A DNA stretch of 37,950 nucleotides from Microcoleus sp. AS-A8 (GCA_039962225.1 JAMPKV010000042.1:1-37950), one strand, 5' to 3'. Shown: positions 1 to 7,128, numbered from the stretch's first letter. The notes: a model not told the origin generated them from the letters alone. Program-made: numbers and translations.

Positions 1-100
1 TGGAACCACACCGACTCCATCCCGAACTCGGAGGTGAAACGTTGCAGCGGCCAAGATACTTTGGGGGTCACCCCACGGGACAATAGCTCGATGCCAGGTC
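1..100 (+). rRNA. rrf: 5S ribosomal RNA, 3' part
   Basis: The first 100 bases match the conserved cyanobacterial 5S rRNA from the loop B/C region (GGAACCACACCGACTCCATC) to the typical 3' end (TAGCTCGATGCCAGGTC). The 5' end, roughly 15-20 bases, lies outside the window. An rRNA operon (16S-23S-5S) is therefore expected immediately upstream. A terminator follows about 15 bases downstream. Confidence 0.93.
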
Positions 101-115
101 ATTCATCACACAACA

Positions 116-147
116 GCCTCTTTCTCCACATCGAGCAAGAGGCTTTT
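116..147 (+). terminator. Rho-independent terminator of the rRNA operon
   Basis: A 7-bp stem GCCTCTT (116-122) / AAGAGGC (137-143) with a 14-base loop is followed by a short T run (TTTTG). It sits directly after the 5S rRNA, so it probably ends the rRNA transcript. Confidence 0.7.
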
Positions 148-304
148 GTGTATCGCCGATTTTTTTGACAAATTTAAAAATTTATGCTAATAAATCACTG
201 GATTCAGTTCCAGACTCAGCAATGAGTTCCCAACGTGACATCGGCAGATGAAACAGGAAGCCCACGCCGCCTCTCCCGTTCTGGGCTGGGTACGTCACGT
301 AAAG

Positions 305-2194
305 TTACTGGGGCTCTGGAGTTGGAAGCTGGTTGAAAGAAGGATTTTTTTCGTTATAGATGGTTCCATCGGGCATGATTGCCCCACCTAAACTGGCTTG
401 TGTTAGATCAACAGTACTCAAGTCTATGCCCTTCAAAGTTGCTCCCGTCAGGTCAGCCTCCTCTAGATTCGCACCACTCAAATTCGCCTCACTTAAATTC
501 GCACCTGCTAAGTTAGCTCCCCATAAATTGGCTCCTGCTAAATTAGCTCCCGTGAGGTCAGCCTCACTCAGGTTCATTCCCCATAAATCAGCCATCGTCA
601 GGTCTGCTTGACTCAGATTGGCCTTACTTAAGTCAGCGCCACTCAGATTCGTCTTACTCAGATTGGCTTCTTGGAGTAATCCACCAGGAGTAATTAAGTA
701 CATCCCTGCCTGAGTAGGTTCAAACCCTGAAGGAAATTGAGTCGCTTCGTCATAGAACGCCCCCTGAAGGTTTGCACCTTCAAGGGTGGTGAAGCGGAGA
801 TCCACACCAAACAAGTTAACCTTCCTCAAATCAGCTCCACTGAGGTCGGCTCCCTTCAGGTTTACGCCTTGAAGTAACACACCTGGAGCAATTAAGTAAG
901 CTCCCTGTTTGCTGGGGTCAAAGTCCTTAGGGAATTGAGTCGCTTCATTGTAGAGAGCATCAGTAAGATTGACCTCATGGAGGGAAGCAGATCGAAAGTT
1001 CACCCCCAATAGGTTTGCCCTCCTCAAATCGGCTCTACTTAAATCCGCTCCCCGGAGGTCAGTGCCCTTCAGATTGACACCTTGGAGTGACACACCTGGG
1101 GCAATTAAGTACGCCCCCTGCTCTCTAGGGTCAAAGTCTGTTGGGAATTGAGTCGCTTCATTGTAGAGAGCATCAGTAAGAATAACCTCATCAAGGTTCG
1201 CCCTTGCAAGGTCTACCCCAAATAGGTTTGCCTTTCTCAAGTCAGCTCCACTGAGGTCGGCTCCTTCTAACTCAGCCTGCCATAGGTCGGCTCCATTGAG
1301 CAAAGCTTCTCTCAAGTCAGCACCACTGAGCGCAGCCTCCCAGAGGATAGTTCCACTGAACTTCACTCCACTCAGATTCGCTTTTTCCAGAGCAATTCCA
1401 AACAAGTTTCCCTGACTTAAGTTCGCTCCAGACAAGTCTGCGCCCTGGAGATCAATACCACTGAGGTTTGCTCCACTGAGATTGGCCTGTGGAAGGGACA
1501 CACCAGGCCCAATCAAGTACGCGCTTGCCGAGTCGGGTTCAAAACCCTGGGGGAACTGAGTCGCTTCATCGTAAAGTGCTTCTTGTAGGTTGATGTCCTT
1601 TAGGTTAGCGGTACGCAGGTTGGCTCCCAATAAGTTAGCGCCGCTCAAATCTGCTCCACTCAAATCTGCTTCGCTTAAGTCAGACCCCATTAAGCAAGCG
1701 CTTCTAAAGCAAGCCTCCTTCAAATTGGCCTCTCGAAGATTGGTTTTCCACAAGTCTGCCTGACTCAAGTCCACACCACTAAGATTGGCTCCACTCAGGT
1801 CTACCCCACTGAGCTTTGCTCCCGTAAGTATGGCCTGAGGTGCAATTAAATAGGCTCCTGCCTTAACGGGATCAAAATCTTGGGGAAAAACAGTGGCTTC
1901 ATTGTAGAGCGTGGCTTGAAGATTAGCTCCTTGCAGAACTGCATGACTCAAGTTAGCCTCACTCAGGTTAGCGCCACAGAGAACAGCATGACTCAAGTTA
2001 GCCTCACTCAGGTTGGCTCCCAATAGATCTGCCCCTGTGAGCTTAGTACTCGTCAGGTTTGTTCTACTCAAGTTGGCTCGCCATAAACTGACTCGTTGGA
2101 GGTCTACCTTACTCAAGTTGGCTTTACTTAAGTCGGTTCCACTAAAATCTCTTTCCCCGGCGGTATATCGCTTTACTAATTCGTCAGCATCCAT
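305..2194 (-). CDS. Large pentapeptide-repeat protein with five punctuating inserts
   Basis: The 629-aa product consists almost entirely of A(D/N)LxG-type pentapeptide repeats, which fold into a right-handed quadrilateral beta-helix. No signal peptide or membrane segment is visible, so it is probably cytosolic. Near residues 96, 207, 343, 414 and 480 the helix is interrupted by a similar insert of about 22-25 residues with the pattern YxEATxFPxxF(D/E)P...YLIxPG. The C-terminus ends with MPDGTIYNE, a common capping motif in cyanobacterial members of this superfamily. The start is ATG at 2192-2194 with no strong Shine-Dalgarno. Function is unknown; some pentapeptide proteins mimic DNA or act as scaffolds, but nothing here decides between such roles. 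The gene seems to stand alone. Confidence 0.93.
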   Translation of the reverse strand: MDADELVKRYTAGERDFSGTDLSKANLSKVDLQRVSLWRANLSRTNLTSTKLTGADLLGANLSEANLSHAVLCGANLSEANLSHAVLQGANLQATLYNEATVFPQDFDPVKAGAYLIAPQAILTGAKLSGVDLSGANLSGVDLSQADLWKTNLREANLKEACFRSACLMGSDLSEADLSGADLSGANLLGANLRTANLKDINLQEALYDEATQFPQGFEPDSASAYLIGPGVSLPQANLSGANLSGIDLQGADLSGANLSQGNLFGIALEKANLSGVKFSGTILWEAALSGADLREALLNGADLWQAELEGADLSGADLRKANLFGVDLARANLDEVILTDALYNEATQFPTDFDPREQGAYLIAPGVSLQGVNLKGTDLRGADLSRADLRRANLLGVNFRSASLHEVNLTDALYNEATQFPKDFDPSKQGAYLIAPGVLLQGVNLKGADLSGADLRKVNLFGVDLRFTTLEGANLQGAFYDEATQFPSGFEPTQAGMYLITPGGLLQEANLSKTNLSGADLSKANLSQADLTMADLWGMNLSEADLTGANLAGANLWGANLAGANLSEANLSGANLEEADLTGATLKGIDLSTVDLTQASLGGAIMPDGTIYNEKNPSFNQLPTPEPQ

Positions 2195-2355
2195 ATCATT
2201 TAATTTTGAGGCTGTAGTTCAAGAGTTCTCTTCCATGAGGCGTCGCGACGGGAGAAAAGCTTGCTCCATGTATAGGGGCTACTCATCAACGGAAGGCTGA
2301 AATATAAAGTATGAAAGCTGAAGTAGGAACCTAACCGCCGTCACCAACTTTTCAT

Positions 2356-2383
2356 ACTTCATACTTCACACTTCATACTTCAC
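2356..2383. repeat. Heptamer tandem repeat (ACTTCAT/ACTTCAC)
   Basis: Four consecutive heptamers, ACTTCAT ACTTCAC ACTTCAT ACTTCAC, form a short tandem repeat of the kind common in filamentous cyanobacteria. It covers the stop codon (2366-2368) and the last codons of the neighbouring membrane-protein gene on the minus strand. Changes in repeat number could therefore alter that protein's C-terminus. Confidence 0.8.
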
Positions 2384-3274
2384 GTCAGGCTCCCAAGCCC
2401 AGATAAAATAACCTTTTTCTGTTTTAGTAATAACGGTTTTTTGAACTCTATGGCTTAGCTTAGCGAGGATTTCTAAAACTTTCTCCTCCGTTGTTTCGGC
2501 TCTGAAAAAGCTGTAGTACTGACCCTCAAAAAGAATAGCTAATAAGCGTCCTTCTAAATTGGGCACCTTGATTCGGCAGCGTTGATACAGAGTTCGGGAT
2601 TCGAGAATTTTACTGTCCGCTAAATCCAAATCTCGAACAACAGACTCTTTACCATTAAGAGAAACTCTCTTCTCAACCGAATTATCCTCATCCAGTGCGG
2701 AAGATAAATTCTGTTGTTCAGAAAAGGTAGAGAAGGTGGCGATGTGATGAGGTAGATTCAGTTTAAACTGACCAAATTGAGTGGCATCAACCACTTGGTC
2801 TGAATTTTCACCAAAAATGACTGGAGTTTCAGGGCTACCATCAGGAGTGGTGGGAGATTGATTTGGAAAAATATCATCCGTCAGAGGAAGGTCTAGAGCC
2901 GAAATTTCGGGTCGGTATTCTGCCAAGTTTATGGCTCCTGGCTGTGTTCCCTGCCCTGACCAAATTGGCTGTGAATTTTGCTCCTGCTTTTGAGCAAGCG
3001 CAGATTCACGGTAAGCGTTCCATCTCCGAGTGACCTCAACACTAGCCATGCCTGCACCGACACTGACAACAATGGAAAATCCAATATAGGGAATGGCCAC
3101 ATCTTTATGTTCGCCATTAAAGAGCGGTTGAATTTCGCCACTAAACAGAGGCGGCAGTTCGACAACCAACGGTTCTTTCTTGATAAAGGCAAAGGGTAAG
3201 GTCAAAGTCGAAAAAACAGCACTCGAAATAATGACAGCGGGTAGTAAAACGTTGCTAAGGGGGTAACTGGTCAT
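2366..3274 (-). CDS. Hypothetical membrane protein, 302 aa
   Basis: I do not recognise a named family. The product has two hydrophobic segments near the N-terminus (about residues 8-28 and 63-80), then a long hydrophilic region. That region is low in complexity, rich in Ser, Pro and acidic residues, at about 110-200. A more conserved-looking C-terminal domain of about 100 residues follows, containing the stretch RCRIKVPNLEG and ending ...YFIWAWEPD. I chose ATG at 3272-3274 because GGAG lies 9 bases upstream; a TTG five codons earlier is possible. The last codons lie in a heptamer tandem repeat. A membrane-anchored protein with a soluble C-terminal domain is the most that can be inferred. Confidence 0.8.
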   Translation of the reverse strand: MTSYPLSNVLLPAVIISSAVFSTLTLPFAFIKKEPLVVELPPLFSGEIQPLFNGEHKDVAIPYIGFSIVVSVGAGMASVEVTRRWNAYRESALAQKQEQNSQPIWSGQGTQPGAINLAEYRPEISALDLPLTDDIFPNQSPTTPDGSPETPVIFGENSDQVVDATQFGQFKLNLPHHIATFSTFSEQQNLSSALDEDNSVEKRVSLNGKESVVRDLDLADSKILESRTLYQRCRIKVPNLEGRLLAILFEGQYYSFFRAETTEEKVLEILAKLSHRVQKTVITKTEKGYFIWAWEPDVKYEV

Positions 3275-4121
3275 CTTCAACCGCTCCAAGCTGTGAAGCG
3301 TGGTAACTGGTCTCTCTCGCGTAGCGCACCCATAATTTCAAAAACTGCACATCTATCACACATTCCGCACCCTGAAGGGGGAATCGGGATGATTTCTCCG
3401 GTTACTCTAGCTGAAACCCTTGCTCAGCAGTCTTTTGAGAACTGACGAGAGCCAAAATCATCAACCCCAAAAACGTACTCAATTGATCAGCACTCTCAAC
3501 TTCAGAACAAAGAAAGAAGTGAGGTGTGAGCCACTGGCGCAGCGAAATGCTGTTTTGAAGAGCTGCTCACCCTGAGAGTGCTATCGCCTGAAAGGGCGAT
3601 GCCCCGAATTGCAATCACACAGCTGATGACTTCATCAAAAATAAGCCGCCTACTCGTTCAACTGACTGAGTGACGATTCTACATATATAGAAAGTTTATC
3701 TCTTACAGACTAGTAAGGTGACATCCTGCCAACGCAAGCGAGCTTGCGCCATAACCCGTGAACCTCAAACCTATGAGGAGAAAGGGCAAACAGCTATATA
3801 TCACGAAAAAAGCCCTCTTCGCATCTACCATCGGAGAGGGCATCAGTTCAAAAGCCTACAGATAACTTACAGAGCAAAGGTGAATTATTTGGGGTACAAC
3901 GAGCGATTTCAGAGATCAGAAGCTATGACTTCCTAAAAAGGAAGTAGAATTCCGACTAGGCTCAGCAGGAAATCTACAGGACTTCACACCCTGAAGTCTT
4001 CTACAATGTCTCTGGCTTGTTTTCTTGTATAACTAGCTTCTGACTGATAACTAACCCTTGCCTCGGACGCTTTCACAACGCATGAAGCAGTAGGGCATTC
4101 CCCGCTTTTAGGGGGTAAACG
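3275..4121. other. Gene-poor stretch of about 850 bp
   Basis: No convincing protein gene is visible. A 72-codon frame at 3718-3936 lacks a good start and protein-like composition. The stretch holds several small hairpins: ATCGCC/GGCGAT around 3584-3601, ACTTCC/GGAAGT around 3930-3948 and GACTTCA/TGAAGTC around 3982-3998. It also holds a minus-strand terminator-like structure at 3806-3841. A non-coding RNA is possible but unproven. Confidence 0.5.
3806..3841 (-). terminator. Orphan rho-independent terminator (minus strand)
   Basis: Read on the minus strand, a 7-bp stem GCCCTCT / AGAGGGC is followed at once by six T's. No protein gene on that strand feeds into it, since the next gene to the right (4122) is on the plus strand. 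It may end an unannotated small RNA starting somewhere in 3850-4100. Confidence 0.5.
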
Positions 4122-4283
4122 ATGAACAGATTTGTTGAAGTGACACTGCCCTACACTGTCGGTTTTCTGGTTGCCATCTTGATCTGTACAAGAGGTGTCA
4201 ACCCCTATATCGCTTTTGTGGTGGGCGAAACAGTAGCTTTATTGTCCTGTTGGCTAGTTCGGTTCCTGATTAAGGTTCTCTGA
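4122..4283 (+). CDS. Small membrane protein, 53 aa
   Basis: A short frame encodes MNRFVEVTLPYTVGF... with two hydrophobic stretches (about residues 10-22 and 28-52) and a basic C-terminal end, as expected for a small inner-membrane or thylakoid protein. AGGGGG lies 6-7 bases before the ATG and is a plausible ribosome-binding site. The same G run can pair with CCCC at 4100-4103 across a 7-base loop, which might mask it. I do not recognise the family. It reads towards psb34, which is on the opposite strand and has its own terminator. Confidence 0.6.
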   Translation: MNRFVEVTLPYTVGFLVAILICTRGVNPYIAFVVGETVALLSCWLVRFLIKVL

Positions 4284-4328
4284 TAGTCCCACGGGAAAAA
4301 GTTAGTGGGCTGAATTGCTTGTGTGCGT

Positions 4329-4357
4329 AAAAAAAACCCCAGCAACCAGACTGGGGT
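4329..4357 (-). terminator. Rho-independent terminator of psb34
   Basis: On the minus strand the perfect 7-bp stem ACCCCAG / CTGGGGT (4336-4342 with 4351-4357) is followed by a run of T's. It lies about 60 bases past the psb34 stop codon. Confidence 0.88.
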
Positions 4358-4417
4358 AGGGAGATTACGAAGAACCAATTGTGAGATGCGACTAAGATTG
4401 TTTGAAGAGTGGAAGCG

Positions 4418-4597
4418 TTACCCGATAGAGCTGGCAGCCAATGTTGTTAGAACCAAGAAGCTCACGAGGAGTGTGGCGATCGCTCCTTGAAAAGCATAGC
4501 GACGCTGTTGCTCTTGGGAGGGGTACTCGGCGTAGTAAGTCGGGGTTTCGGGAGCGTAGTTGTTCAGGATACCTTCTTGATTAACAGTGGTGTACAT
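4418..4597 (-). CDS. psb34: Psb34-like photosystem II assembly protein (ssl1498 family)
   Basis: The 59-aa product starts MYTTVNQEGILNNYA, matching the conserved N-terminal (G)xLNN(Y/F)A signature of the cyanobacterial Ssl1498/Psb34 family. It then has a proline/tyrosine-rich linker and one C-terminal transmembrane helix (about residues 36-56). Psb34 in Synechocystis binds CP47-containing assembly intermediates and modulates attachment of high-light-inducible proteins at the thylakoid membrane. The gene has its own terminator (4329-4357), so it is probably monocistronic. Upstream, 140-190 bases before the start, lies an octamer tandem repeat. The assignment rests on the short N-terminal signature and overall size; a closely related light-harvesting-like protein is the main alternative. 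Confidence 0.82.
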   Translation of the reverse strand: MYTTVNQEGILNNYAPETPTYYAEYPSQEQQRRYAFQGAIATLLVSFLVLTTLAASSIG

Positions 4598-4740
4598 ATC
4601 GTGTATCTCTCGCGCTTCGCTTTCCTTATGTAAATAAATGTAACAAGTAATTTACAGAACAGCAAGAGTTAAGGTATTTGTTCTCGCTTTCCCTCCAATA
4701 AGCGTGGCTTAAGTACTCGCATCGTACTCCCAATGAATTA

Positions 4741-4784
4741 CTGCATTACTGCATTACTGCATTACTGCATTAAGTACTGCATTA
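4741..4784. repeat. Octamer tandem repeat CTGCATTA
   Basis: Four perfect head-to-tail copies of CTGCATTA (4741-4772) are followed, after AGTA, by a fifth copy (4777-4784). The array lies between psb34 and the first winged-helix-like gene, upstream of psb34 and downstream of the other gene. Confidence 0.9.
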
Positions 4785-4867
4785 CCGATTTAACTGAATT
4801 TTCACCGATGGGCGGAGGAAAACTAAGAATCGAGCGGTTAACGTGAGACTCCGCCGCAAAGTGAGCC

Positions 4868-5635
4868 TCAACAGCTTTCAGCTTCTAGATTGTCTGTAAG
4901 ATTCTTCATCATTTTGTTGCAATAGCGTATTGCCTCAAATAAGCCCGCCGTAGACCACCCAAGCTGAAGTTGATGCCGTTCGGTTTGTTTTTCGACCCAA
5001 TGGTCTTCGAGGCAGACTCTAAACCATCCTTCTGGTTTGTTAACTCTTTCACGATGGTTCAAAAAGTAGCTGATTGCCTGAAGGACTTCATAAAAGGAAA
5101 AGTTACGCAAAAAGTTAGCGTCTTTGGGTAAGTAGTAAATGCCGGCTTTTTGACAAGCTTCTAATTTTTGTTCAAATTCCTGTTCTTGGGCATTTTCTTG
5201 GGCGTCTTCTAAATCTAAATCTAGAAATGTTGTTGTTGTTATAGGCTCGGTTTTTACTGACTCAGGGTTTGAGGGGTCTAAATCGGGAATTGGTGGCTGA
5301 AATATTGCTCTTTTCTGCGGACGGCGAAAAGGGGGGGGGACGAGTACGCGAATGGGTTGCAGTGTCCACTTCCAGAGGTATGGGGTGTAGCCTTTGGCGT
5401 TGGTGAGGACTCCTTTGTCTCTAAGCTGAGAAGCGGCACGTTTGATGGTTTTGGGGTCGTGGGGAAAACCGCGTGTTCTTTTAACCCATTTGTTGAAGTC
5501 GCGCAGGTCGATGATTTCGCTGTTGCCTTCGGGTATTTCATCGAGGAGCCATTGCCAGAGTTCTCTGGCGGTGGGGGTGAGTCGGTTCTGTACGCTGAAT
5601 TTGTTGTGTTTTCTTGTCCAGTTGAAAGAATTCAT
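4868..5635 (-). CDS. Winged-helix-like protein, copy 1 of a duplicated gene
   Basis: The 255-aa product is a close paralog of the one at 29749-30498. Residues about 1-95 (MNSFNWTRKHNKFSV..., then LRDFNKWVKRTRGFPHD and YTPYLWKWTL) look like a helix-turn-helix or winged-helix domain of the kind found in replication- or plasmid-associated proteins. A proline-rich linker (VPPPFRRPQKR) follows, then a TTTT/LDLDLED acidic stretch and a C-terminal helical domain (about 165-255) containing KAGIYYLPKDA and EGWFRVCLEDHWVEK. The linker is encoded by a run of nine C's (5331-5339), a potential slippage site. The last 15 or so residues differ completely from copy 2, marking the edge of the duplication. DNA binding is inferred from fold-like patterns only. 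Confidence 0.85.
   Translation of the reverse strand: MNSFNWTRKHNKFSVQNRLTPTARELWQWLLDEIPEGNSEIIDLRDFNKWVKRTRGFPHDPKTIKRAASQLRDKGVLTNAKGYTPYLWKWTLQPIRVLVPPPFRRPQKRAIFQPPIPDLDPSNPESVKTEPITTTTFLDLDLEDAQENAQEQEFEQKLEACQKAGIYYLPKDANFLRNFSFYEVLQAISYFLNHRERVNKPEGWFRVCLEDHWVEKQTERHQLQLGWSTAGLFEAIRYCNKMMKNLTDNLEAESC
5331..5339 (-). repeat. Nine-C homopolymer in coding sequence, copy 1
   Basis: Nine consecutive C's on the coding strand encode part of Val-Pro-Pro-Pro-Phe in the linker of the winged-helix-like protein. The same nine-base tract is kept in the paralog at 30194-30202. Tracts of this length are prone to polymerase slippage. Confidence 0.9.
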
Positions 5636-5814
5636 TTGAGGTCGGGATAGGTGGAAAATCTTGTTCCTGGCTATGGTCAGTCAGCAAGGAGAGCGCGTGA
5701 AAACCTAACCCCCCATTGACCCCCCTAACCCCCCTTGGGTTCGGGGGGAACAAGAGGGAGCCGGACTCCCTTCAAGAGTGTCGGGGAGGGGTCTTTTTCG
5801 GGGAAAGCGCCCCA

Positions 5815-5850
5815 TGCCAAAGCTTCCTACCGGGAGGCAGGGTTATTGCA
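5815..5850 (-). other. Conserved leader block between small ORF and winged-helix-like gene, copy 1
   Basis: About 36 bases (CATGCCAAAGCTTCCTAC... to GGGTTATTGCA on the plus strand) recur at 30801-30836 with only two mismatches, although the surrounding sequence differs. On the minus strand TGCC/GGCA and TCC/GGA can pair to form a small hairpin. It lies in the 5' leader of the downstream gene and may be a structured regulatory element. Confidence 0.5.
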
Positions 5851-5876
5851 TTGGTGGATTAATTAAGGATTTGCGG

Positions 5877-6020
5877 TCAGGGAATCTCGCCCGTCTGAAT
5901 CTGTGTTGTGTCGGGGAGGGCGGTTGTTGCCTGGAGGAGTTGTTCTAGGTGGATTTTCGGTAAGATCCAATCGGCTGGAAGGCTTACGGAATGGTGGTTG
6001 TGTCGATTTTTTGACACCAT
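5877..6020 (-). CDS. Small ORF upstream of the winged-helix-like gene, copy 1
   Basis: A 47-codon frame begins ATG (6018-6020) with AAAGGAG seven bases upstream, a near-ideal ribosome-binding site. The peptide starts MVSKN and contains SVSLPADWI, shared with copy 2 (30859-30993); the tail (PKIHLEQLLQATTAL...) is helical-looking and differs from copy 2, where a net 14-base length difference shifts the frame. A four-codon frame, ATG AAA GGA GCC TAA, overlaps the Shine-Dalgarno and stops two bases before this ATG in both copies. It may be a real small protein, a leader peptide, or a chance frame in a conserved RNA leader. I do not recognise a family. Confidence 0.5.
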   Translation of the reverse strand: MVSKNRHNHHSVSLPADWILPKIHLEQLLQATTALPDTTQIQTGEIP

Positions 6021-6069
6021 AATTAGGCTCCTTTCATGACTGTTACATGGGAGGGGTAGTCGTCCTGAG

Positions 6070-6088
6070 TAGGTGCGCTCAACACCTA
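6070..6088 (-). other. Hairpin with conserved stem and variable loop, copy 1
   Basis: TAGGTG (6070-6075) pairs with CACCTA (6083-6088) around a 7-base loop, CGCTCAA. The stem and about 50 flanking bases on each side are nearly identical in copy 2 (31043-31061), but the loop there is TTGGTAG. This suggests a structure maintained by selection, or a protein-binding palindrome, upstream of the small ORF. Confidence 0.6.
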
Positions 6089-6308
6089 TCCGGGGCGCGT
6101 TATTTCTTTGTTGGGTTGATTTTACCGCAGTTGGGGGGAAATGGGGGAATGGGGTGCGATCGGGTTTTGGGGGGAAACCGTAAATTTACTGAAATATCAC
6201 AAAATCTATTTTCTGGGGTAGAGAAAAAATCAGTGAAATCCACATGTTTTTTCAAGCTCCAAAAGCTTTTAATAAAGCTGTAATCCCAATGGAAACAGCT
6301 AAAACATC

Positions 6309-6569
6309 ATGGCTAATTTTCTGAAAAAGGTTCTGCTTATTGGTTTGGCGGCTTTACTCGTTTCTTCTTTGTTTGTAACTCCTGCTGAAGCAGCAAATCG
6401 TCAGGGAAGTCATCGGGTTGGTGGCACCAATAGTCACGGCAAAGGAAGTCACTATGTAGGAGGGCATTTTATTGAACAAATTGATATTTCAACAACTTCA
6501 GATGTCAAATCAAGCGGATTCCCTTCATGTATCAACTACGAAGTAAAAAAATCTTTAGACTGTCGATAG
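6309..6569 (+). CDS. Small secreted protein with GSH/VGG repeat, 86 aa
   Basis: The N-terminus (MANFLKKVLLIGLAALLVSS... ending in PAEAA) is a clear Sec signal peptide with cleavage expected after AEA, about residue 28. The mature protein has two related short motifs, GSHRVGGTNSHGKG and GSHYVGGH, rich in Gly, Ser and His. A short tail follows with two cysteines (PSCINYEVKKSLDC) that could form a disulfide or bind metal with the histidines. I do not recognise a named family; secreted cyanobacterial proteins with a similar Gly-Ser-His motif seem familiar but have no known role. The ribosome-binding site is weak. The next gene starts 63 bases downstream on the same strand. Confidence 0.75.
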   Translation: MANFLKKVLLIGLAALLVSSLFVTPAEAANRQGSHRVGGTNSHGKGSHYVGGHFIEQIDISTTSDVKSSGFPSCINYEVKKSLDCR

Positions 6570-6632
6570 TGGCTGCTGGACAGCTATTTTTACAAAACAA
6601 ATAATTAACAGGAAGGAAAAGGAGTACTAACT

Positions 6633-7013
6633 ATGACTGGCACAATGATATCTACTACCTCTGCAACAATGAGAAAGGCTTACCAAGTCCTTCAGATTCG
6701 TGTGCAATTTCTTGGACGAGGAATGACCAATGAGATCATGAATCTCTATGTGAATGGTAAGCGCCTTAAGCCCAAAGTGAAGACTATGCACGAATTTCTA
6801 AATTACCTAGGTGCTCAGGGTTTCCGCCTAGTGACGGCTGAACTGGAAACTGAAGGTGTGTACACCCACTTCTACACTTTACAACGCGAAGTTTTAACTC
6901 AACAGCCTCCTGATGGAGACATTTTTGATGAACTTGCCAAAGCAAAGGAGGGCGCTGATTTTGGAGATGCAATCAAGAATCTTCTTGAAGGTGGACTTGA
7001 TCGCCTTGCTTAA
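6633..7013 (+). CDS. DUF4177-like protein, 126 aa
   Basis: A good Shine-Dalgarno (AAAAGGAG, 8 bases upstream) supports ATG at 6633. The central region (AYQVLQIRVQF... then MHEFLNYLGAQGFRLVTAE... and HFYTLQREV) has the strand-helix-strand pattern of DUF4177-type proteins: an N-terminal strand, 'LNxLGAxGFxLV', and a closing YxLxR strand. The C-terminal 30 residues are acidic and helical. No signal peptide or membrane segment is seen. Function is unknown. It may be co-transcribed with the small secreted protein just upstream, but their relationship is not evident from sequence. Confidence 0.75.
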   Translation: MTGTMISTTSATMRKAYQVLQIRVQFLGRGMTNEIMNLYVNGKRLKPKVKTMHEFLNYLGAQGFRLVTAELETEGVYTHFYTLQREVLTQQPPDGDIFDELAKAKEGADFGDAIKNLLEGGLDRLA

Positions 7014-7098
7014 TCCAATGGTTCTCTAGATGGGTATCTAGGCTGATAAAACTCATTGATTCATAATGCAAAAGTATATTTTTTCAGAGTAAGCAATT

Positions 7099-7122
7099 GT
7101 AGGGTGGGCAATGCCCACCTAT
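7099..7122. repeat. Short intergenic palindrome GTGGGCA/TGCCCAC
   Basis: A 7-bp perfect inverted repeat separated by one base lies in the intergenic region. It resembles the 'GTAGGGTGGGCAATGCCCACC' interspersed sequence I associate with many cyanobacterial genomes. Confidence 0.6.
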
Positions 7123-7128
7123 TCTGAA

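Larger units (their letters stand above)
4918..6178 (-). repeat. Duplicated 1.3-kb module, copy 1
   Basis: This segment matches 29793-31138 in the same orientation, with long identical blocks. Read 5' to 3' on the minus strand it contains a G/C-rich edge, a conserved leader with a hairpin, a small ORF, a shared 40-base block (5815-5850), a divergent G/C-rich spacer and the winged-helix-like gene. Homology stops inside the 3' end of that gene and beyond GATCGGGTTTTGGGGGG. I saw no terminal inverted repeats or target-site duplications. Confidence 0.85.

Noticed and set aside
360-2300. Plus-strand frames at 360-611, 969-1151 and 2013-2300
   Set aside because: They are antisense to the pentapeptide gene and arise from its periodic codons; sequence is low-complexity Lys/Leu/Ser.
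3718-3936. 72-codon plus-strand frame
   Set aside because: No ribosome-binding site, composition unlike protein, and it crosses a strong minus-strand terminator hairpin.
5700-5760. C/G-rich runs as a possible G-quadruplex or phase-variation site
   Set aside because: They match the widespread CCCCC/GGGGG intergenic repeats of cyanobacteria and differ between the two module copies.
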